Of a DNA stretch of 64,000 bases, positions 30,361 through 40,044 are shown piece by piece. The stretch's first letter is position 1. Every line of letters starts with the position of its first letter. The translations under genes and the position numbers were made by a program. The stretch is from positions 3,609,430 through 3,673,429 of the forward strand of contig NZ_KB889967.1 in assembly GCF_000372885.1 (NCBI RefSeq), written 5' to 3'. The notes below the pieces were generated by a model. It saw nothing but the letters and a program-made list of their open reading frames with translations. It did no database searches and was not told the origin of the DNA. The DNA is from Methyloversatilis thermotolerans. GTDB taxonomy: Bacteria; Pseudomonadota; Gammaproteobacteria; Burkholderiales; Rhodocyclaceae.

Positions 30361-30959
30361 TGTCCGCACTGTGGTCGACCGCGCGAGGCGCGGTGCTTGT
30401 GTCCGCGATCGCGCTGACCGGATGTGCCTCGGTGCCGTCGCCCGATGCGCAGGACGCGCATGCGCTCGAGCGTCGCGCGCGGCAGGGCGAGGACGCGGCC
30501 TTTTCGCTGAGCGCGCGTTTCGTGGTGCGCGGCCCGGAACGCACCGCGTCGGCCGCGATGGACTGGCTGCACACCCGCGAGCGCGATGAGCTGCAGATCA
30601 ACGGTCCGCTGGGCAAGGTGCTCGCCCGGCTGGTGCGGGACGACCATGGCGTGCGCCTGGTCGACGACCGGCAGCGCGTGGTCGAGGCGGCCAGCCTCGA
30701 TGCACTGTCGAGCGAGCTGTTCGGCGTGCGGTTGCCGCTGTCCCGTGCCGCAATCTGGGTGACCGGACAGGCGGGGACTGCGGATGTGCGTGCGCGCGAT
30801 GCGCAGGGTCGCGTCGCCGTGCTGACCGAGGGCGGCTGGCGCGTTGAGTTTGCCGAGTACGCCAGCGCCGAGGCGGATGCCCTGCCACAGCAGATCGACG
30901 CGAGCGACGGCGAGCACAGCTTCCGTCTGCGCATCGACGCCTGGCATCCGGTGCCGTGA
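30360..30959 (+). CDS. lolB: Outer-membrane lipoprotein receptor LolB
   Basis: A 199-residue lipoprotein with lipobox ALTGC near residue 22. The lipocalin-like body contains AAMDWLHTRERDELQINGPLG and LTEGGWRVEFAEY. LolB accepts lipoproteins from periplasmic LolA and inserts them in the outer membrane. It lies directly before ispE, the usual proteobacterial order, and overlaps neighbours by single bases on both sides. Confidence 0.93.
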   Translation: MSALWSTARGAVLVSAIALTGCASVPSPDAQDAHALERRARQGEDAAFSLSARFVVRGPERTASAAMDWLHTRERDELQINGPLGKVLARLVRDDHGVRLVDDRQRVVEAASLDALSSELFGVRLPLSRAAIWVTGQAGTADVRARDAQGRVAVLTEGGWRVEFAEYASAEADALPQQIDASDGEHSFRLRIDAWHPVP

Positions 30960-31855
30960 TGGTCGGCATCGACTGGGGCCGCTGGCTGCCCGCGCCGGCA
31001 AAGATCAATCTGTTCCTGCACGTGACCGGCCGGCGTGCCGATGGCTACCATCTGCTGCAGACGGTGTTCCGATTCCTGGATCACGGAGACCGCCTGCGCT
31101 TCTCGCGTCGCGATGACGGAGTCATCCGGCGCGTTGGCGACATACCGGGCGTCGCCGAGCAGGACGACCTGTGCGTGCGCGCGGCACGGTTGCTGCAACA
31201 GCACACCGGTTGCGCGCTCGGTGTCGACATCGAACTGGACAAGGTGTTGCCGATGGGCGGTGGCCTTGGCGGTGGAAGTTCCGATGCCGCCACCGTGCTG
31301 CTCGCCTTGAACCGGCTGTGGCGCCTCGATCTTCCACTCGAGGCGCTGCAGGCGCTGGGCCTGTCGCTGGGTGCCGATGTGCCGGTATTCGTATCCGGCC
31401 GGTCGGCATTTGCCGAAGGGGTCGGCGAAAGGCTGCAGGCGCTGTCCCTGCCGCCGGCGGCCTACCTGGTAATCGCGCCCGGCGTGTCGATTCCCACACC
31501 GCGAATTTTCAGCGATCCGGAATTGACACGGAACTCCGACCCTTGCAAAATAGCGGACTTTGCTGCGGCGGCGAGTGGCTCGTTTCCGCGTCTTTACGGG
31601 CGCAACGATCTCGAAGCGGTGGCAAAGCGTCTGTATCCGGAAGTCGATCATGTGCTCAAGAATCTCGCGCACCGGGTCGATGAAAGGCAGGTTCGCATGA
31701 GCGGGTCCGGTGCCTGTGTGTTTGTCCAGTGTCCGGATGTCGTGCACGCGCAGAACCTGAAGCAGGCGACGTCGGCACAGTGGCCGGCGACCTGGCGTGG
31801 TTTCGTCGCGGAAGGTGTGGATCTCCATCCCCTGCACGCGGCGGCCGGCTGGTAG
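30959..31855 (+). CDS. ispE: 4-diphosphocytidyl-2-C-methyl-D-erythritol kinase
   Basis: A 298-residue GHMP kinase. The N-terminal substrate motif is PAPAKINLFLHVTGRRADGYH, the ATP loop is LPMGGGLGGGSSDAA, and the C-terminal GHMP motif is VRMSGSGACVFV. It phosphorylates CDP-ME in the MEP isoprenoid pathway. The ATG at 30959 shares a base with the lolB stop; a GTG three bases upstream is also in frame. It is followed by tRNA-Gln and prs. Confidence 0.96.
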   Translation: MVGIDWGRWLPAPAKINLFLHVTGRRADGYHLLQTVFRFLDHGDRLRFSRRDDGVIRRVGDIPGVAEQDDLCVRAARLLQQHTGCALGVDIELDKVLPMGGGLGGGSSDAATVLLALNRLWRLDLPLEALQALGLSLGADVPVFVSGRSAFAEGVGERLQALSLPPAAYLVIAPGVSIPTPRIFSDPELTRNSDPCKIADFAAAASGSFPRLYGRNDLEAVAKRLYPEVDHVLKNLAHRVDERQVRMSGSGACVFVQCPDVVHAQNLKQATSAQWPATWRGFVAEGVDLHPLHAAAGW

Positions 31856-31955
31856 CAGGAGGCACGGCGTGAGCGACGCGGTGTGCTTCGCGCAGTACAA
31901 GCAGGTTTGAGGCAGTCCGCCGGCCAGGTGGGTCGGGCGGGATGTCAGCAGGTTT

Positions 31956-32032
31956 TGGGGAGTCGCCAAGTTGGTCAAGGCACCGGATTTTGATTCCGGC
32001 ATTCGAAGGTTCGAATCCTTCCTCCTCAGCCA
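31956..32032 (+). tRNA. tRNA-Gln (anticodon TTG)
   Basis: A 77-base cloverleaf including an encoded CCA. The acceptor arm TGGGGAG pairs with CTCCTCA with one G-T wobble. The anticodon stem CCGGA/TCCGG encloses the loop TTTTGAT with anticodon TTG at 31990-31992. The T arm holds GGTTCGAATCC. It reads CAA/CAG. Its place between ispE and prs is conserved in many proteobacteria. Confidence 0.97.
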
Positions 32033-32040
32033 CTCGTGAT

Positions 32041-32082
32041 CGGGCAGGCTCGCAGCCAGTGTGGGCCTGCCCGATGTGTTTT
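32041..32082 (+). terminator. Terminator-like hairpin after tRNA-Gln
   Basis: Perfect 9-base arms CGGGCAGGC (32041-32049) and GCCTGCCCG (32065-32073), followed by ATGTGTTTT. It lies eight bases past the tRNA CCA end and would end or attenuate the tRNA transcript before prs. Confidence 0.65.
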
Positions 32083-32245
32083 CAAGGCAGCAGGCATGCC
32101 GCGTCGGTGCGAAACCGGTCATCTGCCTGGAGCATGACATGCCTGGTCCTCTCGCCGATCTGCGTGGTTGCGGGGAACAGGCATCGATCGCAGGTCCGGC
32201 TCCGGCCGGTGTGTAGTCAGCAACAACCGAGTTTCGCGAGGCAGC

Positions 32246-33196
32246 ATGGCTTACGACAGCCTTATGGTCTTTACCGGCAACGCCAACCCCAAGCTGGCGG
32301 CGGACGTTGCCAAACGGCTCAACATGTCCCTGGGCCGGGCGCAGGTGGGACGTTTCTCGGACGGTGAGGTCAACGTCGAGATTCTCGAGAACGTCCGCGG
32401 CAAGGACGTGTTCGTGCTGCAATCGACCTGTGCGCCGACCAACGACAGCCTGATGGAACTGGTCATCCTGGTCGATGCACTCAAGCGAGCGTCGGCAGGG
32501 CGCATCACCGCCGCCATGCCCTACTTCGGCTATGCGCGCCAGGACCGTCGGCCGCGCAGCGCGCGTGTCCCCATCACCGCAAAGGTGGTCGCCAACATGC
32601 TGCAGGCGGTTGGTGTGCAGCGCCTGCTCACGGTTGACCTGCACGCCGACCAGATCCAGGGGTTCTTCGACATCCCGGTCGACAACATCTATGCCACGCC
32701 CATCCTGCTTGGCGACATCTGGAAGCAGGAATATCCGAACCTGATGGCGGTATCCCCCGATGTCGGCGGTGTCGTGCGCGCGCGCGCCTTCGCCAAGCGA
32801 CTGGAATGTGACCTGGCCATCATCGACAAGCGCCGTCCCAAGGCGAATGTGTCGGAAGTGATGAACATCATCGGCGATGTGACCGGACGCACCTGCGTCA
32901 TCATGGACGACATGGTCGATACCGCCGGCACGCTGTGCAAGGCGGCGCAGGCGCTGAAGGCGCACGGCGCGGCCCGCGTGCTGGCCTACTGCACCCATCC
33001 GGTGCTGTCCGGCGAAGCGGTCAGCCGCATCACGAGTTCCGATCTCGACCAACTGGTCGTCACCGACACCATTCCTCTGTCTCCGGTCGCCCAGGCCTGC
33101 GATCGCATCCGTGTCGTGTCCATTGCCGAGCTGCTTGCCGAGACATTGCTGCGCATCAGCAACGAGGAATCCGTTTCGTCCCTCTTCATGGAATAA
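32246..33196 (+). CDS. prs: Ribose-phosphate pyrophosphokinase
   Basis: A 316-residue PRPP synthase. It has the N-terminal [17 protein letters not shown], the catalytic flexible-loop region ([18 protein letters not shown]), [15 protein letters not shown], and the PRPP-binding loop [10 protein letters not shown]. It makes PRPP from ribose-5-phosphate and ATP for nucleotide, His and Trp synthesis. The ATG at 32246 gives the typical length; upstream in-frame codons overlap the leader. A hairpin separates it from rplY. Confidence 0.98.
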   Translation: MAYDSLMVFTGNANPKLAADVAKRLNMSLGRAQVGRFSDGEVNVEILENVRGKDVFVLQSTCAPTNDSLMELVILVDALKRASAGRITAAMPYFGYARQDRRPRSARVPITAKVVANMLQAVGVQRLLTVDLHADQIQGFFDIPVDNIYATPILLGDIWKQEYPNLMAVSPDVGGVVRARAFAKRLECDLAIIDKRRPKANVSEVMNIIGDVTGRTCVIMDDMVDTAGTLCKAAQALKAHGAARVLAYCTHPVLSGEAVSRITSSDLDQLVVTDTIPLSPVAQACDRIRVVSIAELLAETLLRISNEESVSSLFME

Positions 33197-33212
33197 GGAA
33201 GAGGGACACCCC

Positions 33213-33236
33213 GGGTCGCCTGGTCGCGGGCGACCC
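33213..33236 (+). terminator. Hairpin between prs and rplY
   Basis: Perfect arms GGGTCGCC (33213-33220) and GGCGACCC (33229-33236) with an 8-base loop, 16 bases after the prs stop and followed by TTCATCC. The weak T content suggests a leaky terminator or a processing hairpin, so rplY may be partly read through from prs. Confidence 0.45.
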
Positions 33237-33256
33237 TTCATCCACCAGGAGTCATC

Positions 33257-33865
33257 ATGACCATCGAAATGAACGTCAAGAAGCGCACAGCGCAGGGCAC
33301 CGGAGCGAGCCGCCGCCTGCGTCGTGCCAGCCAGGTCCCGGCCATCATCTACGGCGGCAACAAGCCCGCTACGATGATCGCCCTCGACCACAACGAAATC
33401 TTCCACGCACTGCGCAAGGAAGCTTTCCATTCGTCCGTGCTGACGCTGAACGTCGAAGGCGAGAAGGAAACCGTGCTGCTGCGTGATACGCAGATGCACG
33501 CGTACAAGCTGCAGGTGCTGCATGTCGACTTCCATCGCGTCGACGCCACGCACAAGCTGCATACCAAGGTGCCCTTCCACTTCGTGAATGCCGAAGTCGC
33601 GCCCGGCGTGAAGCTGCAGGGCGGCATCGTGTCGCATGTGATGAACGAGATCGAAGTGCAGTGCCTGCCCAGCCAGTTGCCGGAATTCATCGAAGTCGAT
33701 CTTTCGGGTCTGTCGGTCGGCCACTCGATCCATGTGTCGCAGATCAAGCTGCCGCTCGGTGTCGAGGCGCTGACTCACGGCACCGATCCGGTGGTTGCCA
33801 CCGTGACGCTGCCGCGCGGCGCCAAGTCGGATGAAGCCGCGGCCGAAGGCGGCGAAGAGAAGTAA
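33257..33865 (+). CDS. rplY: 50S ribosomal protein L25 (Ctc long form)
   Basis: A 202-residue L25/TL5/Ctc-type protein. The N-terminal 5S rRNA-binding domain ([21 protein letters not shown]) is joined to the C-terminal beta domain found in long forms ([21 protein letters not shown]). The acidic tail ends GGEEK. It binds 5S rRNA in the large subunit. AGGAG lies seven bases before the ATG. rplY-pth-ychF is a standard order. Confidence 0.97.
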   Translation: MTIEMNVKKRTAQGTGASRRLRRASQVPAIIYGGNKPATMIALDHNEIFHALRKEAFHSSVLTLNVEGEKETVLLRDTQMHAYKLQVLHVDFHRVDATHKLHTKVPFHFVNAEVAPGVKLQGGIVSHVMNEIEVQCLPSQLPEFIEVDLSGLSVGHSIHVSQIKLPLGVEALTHGTDPVVATVTLPRGAKSDEAAAEGGEEK

Positions 33866-33874
33866 TCGGCGACC

Positions 33875-34531
33875 ATGTCCGGGAACGGTTCCAAAGCCGT
33901 GCCCCGGCTCGTCGTCGGGCTGGGGAATCCCGGCCCGGAGTATTCCGAAACCCGGCACAACGCCGGGTTTTGGTTTTGTGAGGGGCTGGCACGCAAGCTG
34001 GGTATCACGCTCAACCGTGAAGCGCGTTTCAATGGCTTCACCGGTTCGTCGCGTGCAGACGGCATCACGCTGTTGCTGCCGCAGACCTTCATGAACCGTT
34101 CCGGTCAGTCGGTCGGCGCGCTGGCCCGATTCTTCCGCATCGCGCCGGCCGAAATACTGGTGGTGCATGATGAGCTGGATATCGCGCCCGGCGAGTTGCG
34201 ACTGAAGTTCGGTGGCGGTCTTGGCGGCCACAACGGCCTGAAGGACATCAGCGCCCACCTGTCCACGCACGATTACTGGCGACTGCGCATCGGCATAGGT
34301 CATCCCCGTGACCGTGCGCCCGGTACCGAAGTGGCCGACTATGTGCTGCATCGTCCGCGCATCGAGGAACAGCAGGACATCGACGCGGCGATCACGCGGG
34401 CGCTCGACGCCTGGCCGATGATCGCAGCAGGCGACTGGACGCGCGTGTCCACGCTGCTCAACGCCAGACCGGGTGCCGGCAAGGCGCCCAAGGTATCCTC
34501 TCAGGCATCCACTCAGGGAAAACAGTCATGA
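33875..34531 (+). CDS. pth: Peptidyl-tRNA hydrolase
   Basis: A 218-residue enzyme. It has [20 protein letters not shown] with the catalytic His, [10 protein letters not shown], the Asp region [16 protein letters not shown], and [12 protein letters not shown]. It releases peptides from prematurely dropped peptidyl-tRNA. The C-terminus is somewhat long and low in complexity ([16 protein letters not shown]). The stop overlaps ychF by four bases. Confidence 0.97.
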   Translation: MSGNGSKAVPRLVVGLGNPGPEYSETRHNAGFWFCEGLARKLGITLNREARFNGFTGSSRADGITLLLPQTFMNRSGQSVGALARFFRIAPAEILVVHDELDIAPGELRLKFGGGLGGHNGLKDISAHLSTHDYWRLRIGIGHPRDRAPGTEVADYVLHRPRIEEQQDIDAAITRALDAWPMIAAGDWTRVSTLLNARPGAGKAPKVSSQASTQGKQS

Positions 34532-35619
34532 GCCTCAAGTGCGGCATCGTCGGTCTGCCCAATGTCGGCAAATCCACGCTCTTCAATGCGCTCACCAAGG
34601 CCGGCATCGCCGCCGAGAACTATCCGTTCTGCACCATCGAACCCAATGTTGGCATCGTCGAGGTGCCGGACCCCCGTCTGGCGCAGCTTTCCGAAATCGT
34701 GAAGCCGCAGAAGATACAGCCGGCCATCGTCGAATTCGTCGATATCGCCGGCCTCGTGGCGGGGGCCAGCAAGGGCGAAGGGCTGGGCAACCAGTTCCTC
34801 GCCAATATCCGCGAAACCGATGCCATCGTGAATGTGGTGCGCTGTTTCGATGACGAGAACGTCGTGCATGTGAATGGTCGCGTCGATCCGATCGCCGATA
34901 TTGAAACCATCGTGACCGAACTTGCGCTGGCCGATCTCGCCGCGGTGGAGCGTGCCATCGCGCGCGATGGCAAGAAGGCCAAGTCAGGCGACAAGGATGC
35001 GCAGAAGCTGGTGGCGGCGCTGGAAAAGCTGCTGCCGCATCTGAACGAAGGCAAGCCTGCGCGCACGCTGGACCTGTCGGACGACGAGCGCGCGCTCATC
35101 AAGCCGTTGTGCCTGCTCACCATCAAGCCCGCCATGTATGTGGGCAATGTGCTGGAAGACGGTTTCGACAACAATCCCTACCTCGACCGATTGCGCGAGT
35201 TCGCGGCCCGGGAGGGCGCGCCCGTGGTGTCGGTATGCGCCAAGATCGAAGCCGAACTGGCCGACCTCGACGACGAGGACAAGAAGGCTTTCCTGGCCGA
35301 CCTCGGCCTCGACGAGCCGGGCCTGAACCGCCTGATCCGCGCCGGCTACGACCTGCTGGGCCTGCAGACCTACTTCACCGCCGGCGTGAAGGAAGTGCGC
35401 GCCTGGACCATACACAAGGGCGATACCGCACCGCAGGCGGCGGGCGTCATCCATACCGACTTCGAGCGCGGCTTCATCCGCGCGCAGACCATCGCCTTCG
35501 AAGACTTCATCGCCTTCAAGGGCGAACAGGGCGCAAAGGAAGCCGGCAAGATGCGCGCCGAAGGCAAGGACTACGTGGTCAAGGACGGCGACGTGCTGAA
35601 TTTCCTGTTCAACGTCTGA
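34528..35619 (+). CDS. ychF: Redox-regulated ribosome-binding ATPase YchF
   Basis: A 363-residue Obg-family protein with G1 [15 protein letters not shown]3 [16 protein letters not shown], and the altered nucleotide-specificity motif ([11 protein letters not shown] area) that favours ATP over GTP. The C-terminal TGS domain ([15 protein letters not shown] and [15 protein letters not shown]) closes it. It binds ribosomes and affects oxidative stress responses. A strong terminator follows at 35640. Confidence 0.97.
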   Translation: MSLKCGIVGLPNVGKSTLFNALTKAGIAAENYPFCTIEPNVGIVEVPDPRLAQLSEIVKPQKIQPAIVEFVDIAGLVAGASKGEGLGNQFLANIRETDAIVNVVRCFDDENVVHVNGRVDPIADIETIVTELALADLAAVERAIARDGKKAKSGDKDAQKLVAALEKLLPHLNEGKPARTLDLSDDERALIKPLCLLTIKPAMYVGNVLEDGFDNNPYLDRLREFAAREGAPVVSVCAKIEAELADLDDEDKKAFLADLGLDEPGLNRLIRAGYDLLGLQTYFTAGVKEVRAWTIHKGDTAPQAAGVIHTDFERGFIRAQTIAFEDFIAFKGEQGAKEAGKMRAEGKDYVVKDGDVLNFLFNV

Positions 35620-35639
35620 GCGTCCGCGCGCAGCGCACG

Positions 35640-35671
35640 GCCCCGGTGACCGCTGGTCCCGGGGCTTTTTT
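35640..35671 (+). terminator. Rho-independent terminator after ychF
   Basis: Arms GCCCCGG (35640-35646) and CCGGGGC (35659-35665) followed by six T residues, 20 bases past the ychF stop. This is the cleanest plus-strand terminator in the window and ends the prs-rplY-pth-ychF block. Confidence 0.85.
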
Positions 35672-35742
35672 CATGGCTGTCGAAAAGGCGAGCGTTGTTT
35701 CGTCGTTCCGCTGTATCGCTGTCAACAACTACGGAGGACGGG

Positions 35743-36246
35743 ATGATGAAGATGGATGCTCAGGCGCAACATCGCTGGCTCAGGCAGTTCGAGGGTGAGT
35801 GGACCTGCCGCAGCGAGGCGGTGACCGCTGCCGGGAAGGATGAGGCCTGCTGGACCGGCCGCGAAACGGTGCGCGCGCTGGGCGAACTGTGGACCCTGTT
35901 CGAGGGGGATGGCGATGCATTCGAAGGCGTGCGGCCACGCACGCTGATGACGCTGGGCTTCGATCCATCGCGCGGCGAGCGCGGGCTTTTCGTCGGCAGC
36001 TGGGTCGGATCGATGATGGCCACCCTGTGGACCTATGAGGGCGCCCTGGACGAGAGCGCGCAGGCGTTGACGCTGGACACCGAGGGCCCTGACTTCAAGA
36101 GCGGCGGACGCATCGCGCGCTATCGCGACGTGGTCGCGCTGCACGGTCCGGACGAGCGCACGCTGTCGTCCTTCATGCAGGATGCCGACGGCAACTGGAT
36201 ACCCGTCATGCGCTTGCGCTATCTGCGCGCGATCGCGGAGCGCTGA
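35743..36246 (+). CDS. DUF1579 family protein
   Basis: A 167-residue cytoplasmic protein with no signal peptide. The section LRQFEGEWTCRSEAV followed by TVRALGELWTLFEGDG and TLMTLGFDPSRGERGLFVGSW matches the DUF1579 (lipocalin-like) family, whose function is unknown. GGAGG lies five bases before the ATG at 35743. It is convergent with the DUF255 gene with one base between stops. Confidence 0.75.
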   Translation: MMKMDAQAQHRWLRQFEGEWTCRSEAVTAAGKDEACWTGRETVRALGELWTLFEGDGDAFEGVRPRTLMTLGFDPSRGERGLFVGSWVGSMMATLWTYEGALDESAQALTLDTEGPDFKSGGRIARYRDVVALHGPDERTLSSFMQDADGNWIPVMRLRYLRAIAER

Positions 36247-36247
36247 G

Positions 36248-38074
36248 TCAGGCGCCCTCGTCCAGCAGGCGCGCAGCGGTGAGCAGCCGCGTGTGGCTGG
36301 CCGGATCGGCGCGCACGGTGGCGGCAAACAGCCTGACGCAGCGTTCCGCCGCCTGCCGATAGCGCGTGCTGCCGGTGCGCCGGCCCAGGCGGATCAGCGC
36401 GAGCGCCGCTATGCCATTACCCGACGGCGTGGCGGCGTCCAGCCCCGGCTTGGCGCGGTGGAACAGCGGCAGCGCGTCGTGCGCGGTGAAGAAGAAGCCG
36501 CCTGATGCATCATCCTCAAAGCGCATCATCATCACGTCAGCCAGCCGGGTGGCGAAGGCGAGATCGCCCTCCTGCGGTGCATGGTCGTGCAGGTCGAGCA
36601 GCGCATCGAGCAGGAAGGCGTGGTCATCGAGAAAGCCTTCGACGCCGGGCAGGGACTGCAGCCTGTCCATGCCGTCCACGTCCGCCTGCCAGCGCGTGCT
36701 GCGCAGCGCATCCAGTGTGCGCCGGGCGGCATCGGTCCAGTCCGGCCGCTGGCAGTGTGCGCCGGCTCGGGCCAGCGCGCTCACCATCAGCGCGTTCCAG
36801 GCGGTCGGTGTCTTGCCGTCACGCGCCGCGCGCGCCCTGTCGTCGCGCCGGTTCAACAGCCGGCCACGCGCGCCGTCGATCACCGCCTGCACCGCCGCCT
36901 CCGGTTGATCGAAGGTATCGGCCAGCTTCTCCGCACTGCGCGCGACGCGCAGATGCCAGGACTTGCCCTCGAAACCGGGCGGGTCGATCAGTCCCCAGTG
37001 TGCCGAGCACAGATCCCATTCGACCGGCGACAGCGGTTCGCGCACCGCGGCCGCATCCCAGAGGTAGACAGCGCCTTCCCGGCCATCCGCACCATCGGCA
37101 GCCAGGGCGCTGCAGAACAGTCCGTCGTCCGCGCGCATGTCCCGCTCCGCCCAGCCGACGGTGAGCTCGACCACGCGCCGGAACAGCGGATCCCCGGTCC
37201 GCGCCCAGGCATCGGCGTACAGCGGCAGCAGCATGGCGCTGTCGCACAGCATCTTCTCGAAATGGGGAATCTGCCAGGACGGATCGACGCTGTAGCGGAA
37301 GAAGCCGCCGCCGAGCTGGTCGAACAGGCCGCCCTCGGCCATGTGGCGCAGAGAGGCGAGCACCATGGTGCGCGGTGACGGCGTACCGACATCGCTGTCG
37401 AGCTGCAGCAGGAAATCGAGGTCGGTCGGATGCGGGAATTTCGGCGCACCGCCGAAGCCGCCATGGCGTGCATCGAAGGCGGTGGCGAGCTGCTGTATCG
37501 CCTGGTCCTGCACAGTGGGATCGATGGCCGGCCCGCTTGCATGCGGCCGGGCGGCATTCATCGCGGCGATCAGCGCCTCGTCCTGGCGGGCGAGGTCGGC
37601 GCGCCGCTCGCTCCACACGGTGCTGACCGATGCCAGCACGTCACGCAAGGCGCTCTGACCACCGGATGCTTCACGCGGGAAATAGGTGCCGCCGTAGAAC
37701 GGCACGCCCTCGGGCGACATGAACACGGTGAGTGGCCAACCGCCATGGCTCCGGCGCAGCAACTGCAGCGCCTGCTGGTACAGGCCGTCGATGTCCGGCC
37801 TTTCCTCTCGATCGACCTTGATTGCGACGAAGCCTTCGTTGAGCACGGCTGCCGTGGCCGCGTCGGCGAATGACTCGCGCGCCATGACATGACACCAGTG
37901 GCACGATGCATAGCCTATGGACAGCAGGATGGGCAGGTCGCGTCGGCTCGCCTCGGCGAAAGCCTCTTCACCCCACGGATACCAGTTCACCGGATCGGCC
38001 GCGTGCTGCTGCAGATAGGCCGACGATGCACCGGGAAGGCGGTTGCGCGGATTGGATGCCGGAGCACTGCTCAT
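36248..38074 (-). CDS. DUF255 thioredoxin-fold protein with glycan-hydrolase-like helical domain
   Basis: A 608-residue protein of the YyaL/SSP411 family. The N-terminal thioredoxin-like domain contains [18 protein letters not shown] (a CxxC motif). The large C-terminal alpha/alpha barrel resembles N-acylglucosamine epimerase-type folds ([23 protein letters not shown]). There is no signal peptide. Its biochemical activity is not established. AAGGAC lies before the ATG at 38074, and the start [14 protein letters not shown] is family-like. It is divergent from the GST gene across a hairpin-bearing region. Confidence 0.85.
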   Translation of the reverse strand: MSSAPASNPRNRLPGASSAYLQQHAADPVNWYPWGEEAFAEASRRDLPILLSIGYASCHWCHVMARESFADAATAAVLNEGFVAIKVDREERPDIDGLYQQALQLLRRSHGGWPLTVFMSPEGVPFYGGTYFPREASGGQSALRDVLASVSTVWSERRADLARQDEALIAAMNAARPHASGPAIDPTVQDQAIQQLATAFDARHGGFGGAPKFPHPTDLDFLLQLDSDVGTPSPRTMVLASLRHMAEGGLFDQLGGGFFRYSVDPSWQIPHFEKMLCDSAMLLPLYADAWARTGDPLFRRVVELTVGWAERDMRADDGLFCSALAADGADGREGAVYLWDAAAVREPLSPVEWDLCSAHWGLIDPPGFEGKSWHLRVARSAEKLADTFDQPEAAVQAVIDGARGRLLNRRDDRARAARDGKTPTAWNALMVSALARAGAHCQRPDWTDAARRTLDALRSTRWQADVDGMDRLQSLPGVEGFLDDHAFLLDALLDLHDHAPQEGDLAFATRLADVMMMRFEDDASGGFFFTAHDALPLFHRAKPGLDAATPSGNGIAALALIRLGRRTGSTRYRQAAERCVRLFAATVRADPASHTRLLTAARLLDEGA

Positions 38075-38163
38075 GGATGTCCTTCCTGGAATCGAAGTGC
38101 CGGCGCGAACGCGACAATGAGGACAGCCGGATGCACCAAACCGCACATTCCGCGCATGCGCAG

Positions 38164-38199
38164 GCCCGACCATCCGCGCCGACCGGCGGATGGTCGGGC
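38164..38199. promoter_or_regulatory. Long perfect hairpin between divergent genes
   Basis: Arms GCCCGACCATCCGC (38164-38177) and GCGGATGGTCGGGC (38186-38199) are perfectly complementary over 14 bases with an 8-base loop. They sit between the DUF255 gene (start 38074, minus) and the GST gene (start 38302, plus). It has no T-run, and terminators are not expected between divergent starts, so an operator or a leader structure is more likely. Confidence 0.4.
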
Positions 38200-38301
38200 T
38201 ACTGCAAGTTCCGTGCTGACGCTGCATGCATCTTGCTTTTTGTGCCTGCGACGGCCGCAGCGCCCATACCGGAGCGCATGCCGAACAGCGAAAGGCGGAC
38301 C

Positions 38302-38958
38302 ATGCGACTGCGCTTCCATATGACACCGGGCTCGTGCTCGACCGGCATACACATCCTGCTCGAACATCTGGAACTGCCGTTCGAGGTGTACCTGGTGAAC
38401 CTGCCGGCGGGCGATCACAGGAAGCCGGAATACCTTGCGATCAATCCCAAGGGCACCATACCGGCGCTGCAGATCGACGACGATCCGGCATTGACCGAAT
38501 TCCAGTCCATCGCGCTGTGGCTGGCCTGGCGTTTCCCGCGTGCGCGCCTGTTGCCGGAAGCGAGCTTGGATGCGGCGCAGGCGGTGGACCTGATGAACTA
38601 CGCCGTGGCGACGGTGCATGGCGCGGCCTGCACGCGCATCTTCACGCCGGAACGCTACCTGCCCGCGAGCCTGGCGGAAGGCATGAGCGGTGACGCACGC
38701 GCGGGCTGGCTGGACGCGATACAGGCGCAGGGTCGAGCCATGGCGCAGGATGCCTTCGCGCTGATCGAGGCGCGCATCGACGACGACGGACGATTGTTCG
38801 GCGACGATCTGACCATCGCCGACGCGGCACTCTTCTACGTGACGTTCTGGGCCGATCGCATCGAACTGCCCCTGCCGGCGCGCTGCACCGCCTTCTACCG
38901 GCGCATGCGCGAGCGCGAAGTGGTGCGGCGGGTGCTGGCGGAAGAAGGTTATCGCTGA
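38302..38958 (+). CDS. Glutathione S-transferase family protein
   Basis: A 218-residue GST. The N-terminal thioredoxin-fold domain is [20 protein letters not shown] ... [18 protein letters not shown] with the cis-Pro motif and [12 protein letters not shown]. The helical C-terminal domain contains [16 protein letters not shown]. The SCST segment near the N-terminus resembles beta-class GSTs. AAAGG lies six bases before the ATG at 38302. The substrate is unknown. It is convergent with the exostosin-like gene. Confidence 0.85.
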   Translation: MRLRFHMTPGSCSTGIHILLEHLELPFEVYLVNLPAGDHRKPEYLAINPKGTIPALQIDDDPALTEFQSIALWLAWRFPRARLLPEASLDAAQAVDLMNYAVATVHGAACTRIFTPERYLPASLAEGMSGDARAGWLDAIQAQGRAMAQDAFALIEARIDDDGRLFGDDLTIADAALFYVTFWADRIELPLPARCTAFYRRMREREVVRRVLAEEGYR

Positions 38959-38963
38959 ACGGA

Positions 38964-40031
38964 TCAGCGCACCTTGCCGCGCAGCAAGGCGCCCAGCCGC
39001 GCGAGGTAGTAGCGCGGCAGGTTCAGGTAAAGCTCGATCGAATCCGGGGCGGCGATCAGCCGGACCAGCTTGCGTGCACGCCAGTAGTGGCGTTCCGCGA
39101 TGCGCTGGCTGCGCAGGATGTCGAGGCAGTTGTCGATCACGTAATTGAAGTAGCGATCATCCGCGAACCAGTCGCGATAGGCCTGCCGCGCGGCCTCACC
39201 CATGTCGCGCCAGCGGTGTGCGTGCTGGCGGGCGATGCGTTCCAGTTGATCGACGTCGCGTTCCGGCACGAACAGTGCGCAGCGGTCCCAGTCCGGCCCG
39301 ACCGGCCGCACCCAGCCATCGGCGAGAATGATGGGCGCCACACCCATGCGCATCGACTCGAACAGCCGGATGCTGCCGGTGCCGACGCCGCGTGGACAGA
39401 GCGAAAAGCGCGAGCGCCGCAGCAGGTCGAAGTACCGCCGCAGCCGGCGTTCACGTTCGGCCGGGTCGGTATTGCCCCAGAAATTGAAGCTGGACGAATC
39501 CTCGATCAGGATGTCGGACCGCGCGGGCTGCAGCGCGAAAATGCGTTCGCGCACCGGATGCGATGCACGGCCGATGAAGGTGAACAGATAGTCACGGTCT
39601 GCTTCGGGCGCATCGTCCGCCTCGTGGCCGGCGACCAGACTGTTGAAGGTGGATCGGGCATAGGCGCCCGTGCGGACCCGGCCGCGGCTCAGCAGATCGC
39701 TGCACGACGATTCATACAGGCCGCGCTGCAGCGGCAGAGGCAGGTCGCGCAGGCTCAGCGAGAAACACTTGTCGGGATAGCGGTCGATGATGTCGTGCTG
39801 CGCGATCATGCGCAGATAGGGCAGGCGGTCGATTTCGTTGCCCGGTGCGCCGACCAGGATGATGTCCGCGGCTTCCGGATCGTCGGTAAGGCGGTGTCGT
39901 CCGTCGGACGCCGCGTGGTAGCTGCGCAGGCGGTCCGCCATCTGCCCGGCCTGCAGTTCCGGGTAGCTGCAGATGAATACCTTCAGCTCTCGCGGAGTAT
40001 CGGCCGTGGGGTCGTTCGGATGGACGGGCAT
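38964..40031 (-). CDS. Exostosin-like glycosyltransferase (GT47 type)
   Basis: A 355-residue protein without a signal peptide. The C-terminal half carries FSLCPRGVGTGSIRLFESM followed by GVAPIILADGWVRPVGPDW, the donor-binding pattern of exostosin/GT47 glycosyltransferases. The N-terminal half has KVFICSYPELQAG and ADIILVGAPGNE. It follows the UDP-glucuronate decarboxylase gene by 13 bases. A UDP-xylose or UDP-glucuronate-linked transfer to a surface glycan is therefore a reasonable inference. The acceptor is unknown. A GTG three bases upstream of the ATG at 40031 is also possible. Confidence 0.75.
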   Translation of the reverse strand: MPVHPNDPTADTPRELKVFICSYPELQAGQMADRLRSYHAASDGRHRLTDDPEAADIILVGAPGNEIDRLPYLRMIAQHDIIDRYPDKCFSLSLRDLPLPLQRGLYESSCSDLLSRGRVRTGAYARSTFNSLVAGHEADDAPEADRDYLFTFIGRASHPVRERIFALQPARSDILIEDSSSFNFWGNTDPAERERRLRRYFDLLRRSRFSLCPRGVGTGSIRLFESMRMGVAPIILADGWVRPVGPDWDRCALFVPERDVDQLERIARQHAHRWRDMGEAARQAYRDWFADDRYFNYVIDNCLDILRSQRIAERHYWRARKLVRLIAAPDSIELYLNLPRYYLARLGALLRGKVR

Positions 40032-40044
40032 CACGGACGTCCCC

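Noticed and set aside
30341-34351. A 1336-codon open frame on the minus strand spanning lolB, ispE, tRNA-Gln, prs, rplY and part of pth
   Set aside because: It is antisense to well-recognised genes and a tRNA. Long stop-free antisense frames are expected in G+C-rich DNA, and its translation shows no domain or signal.
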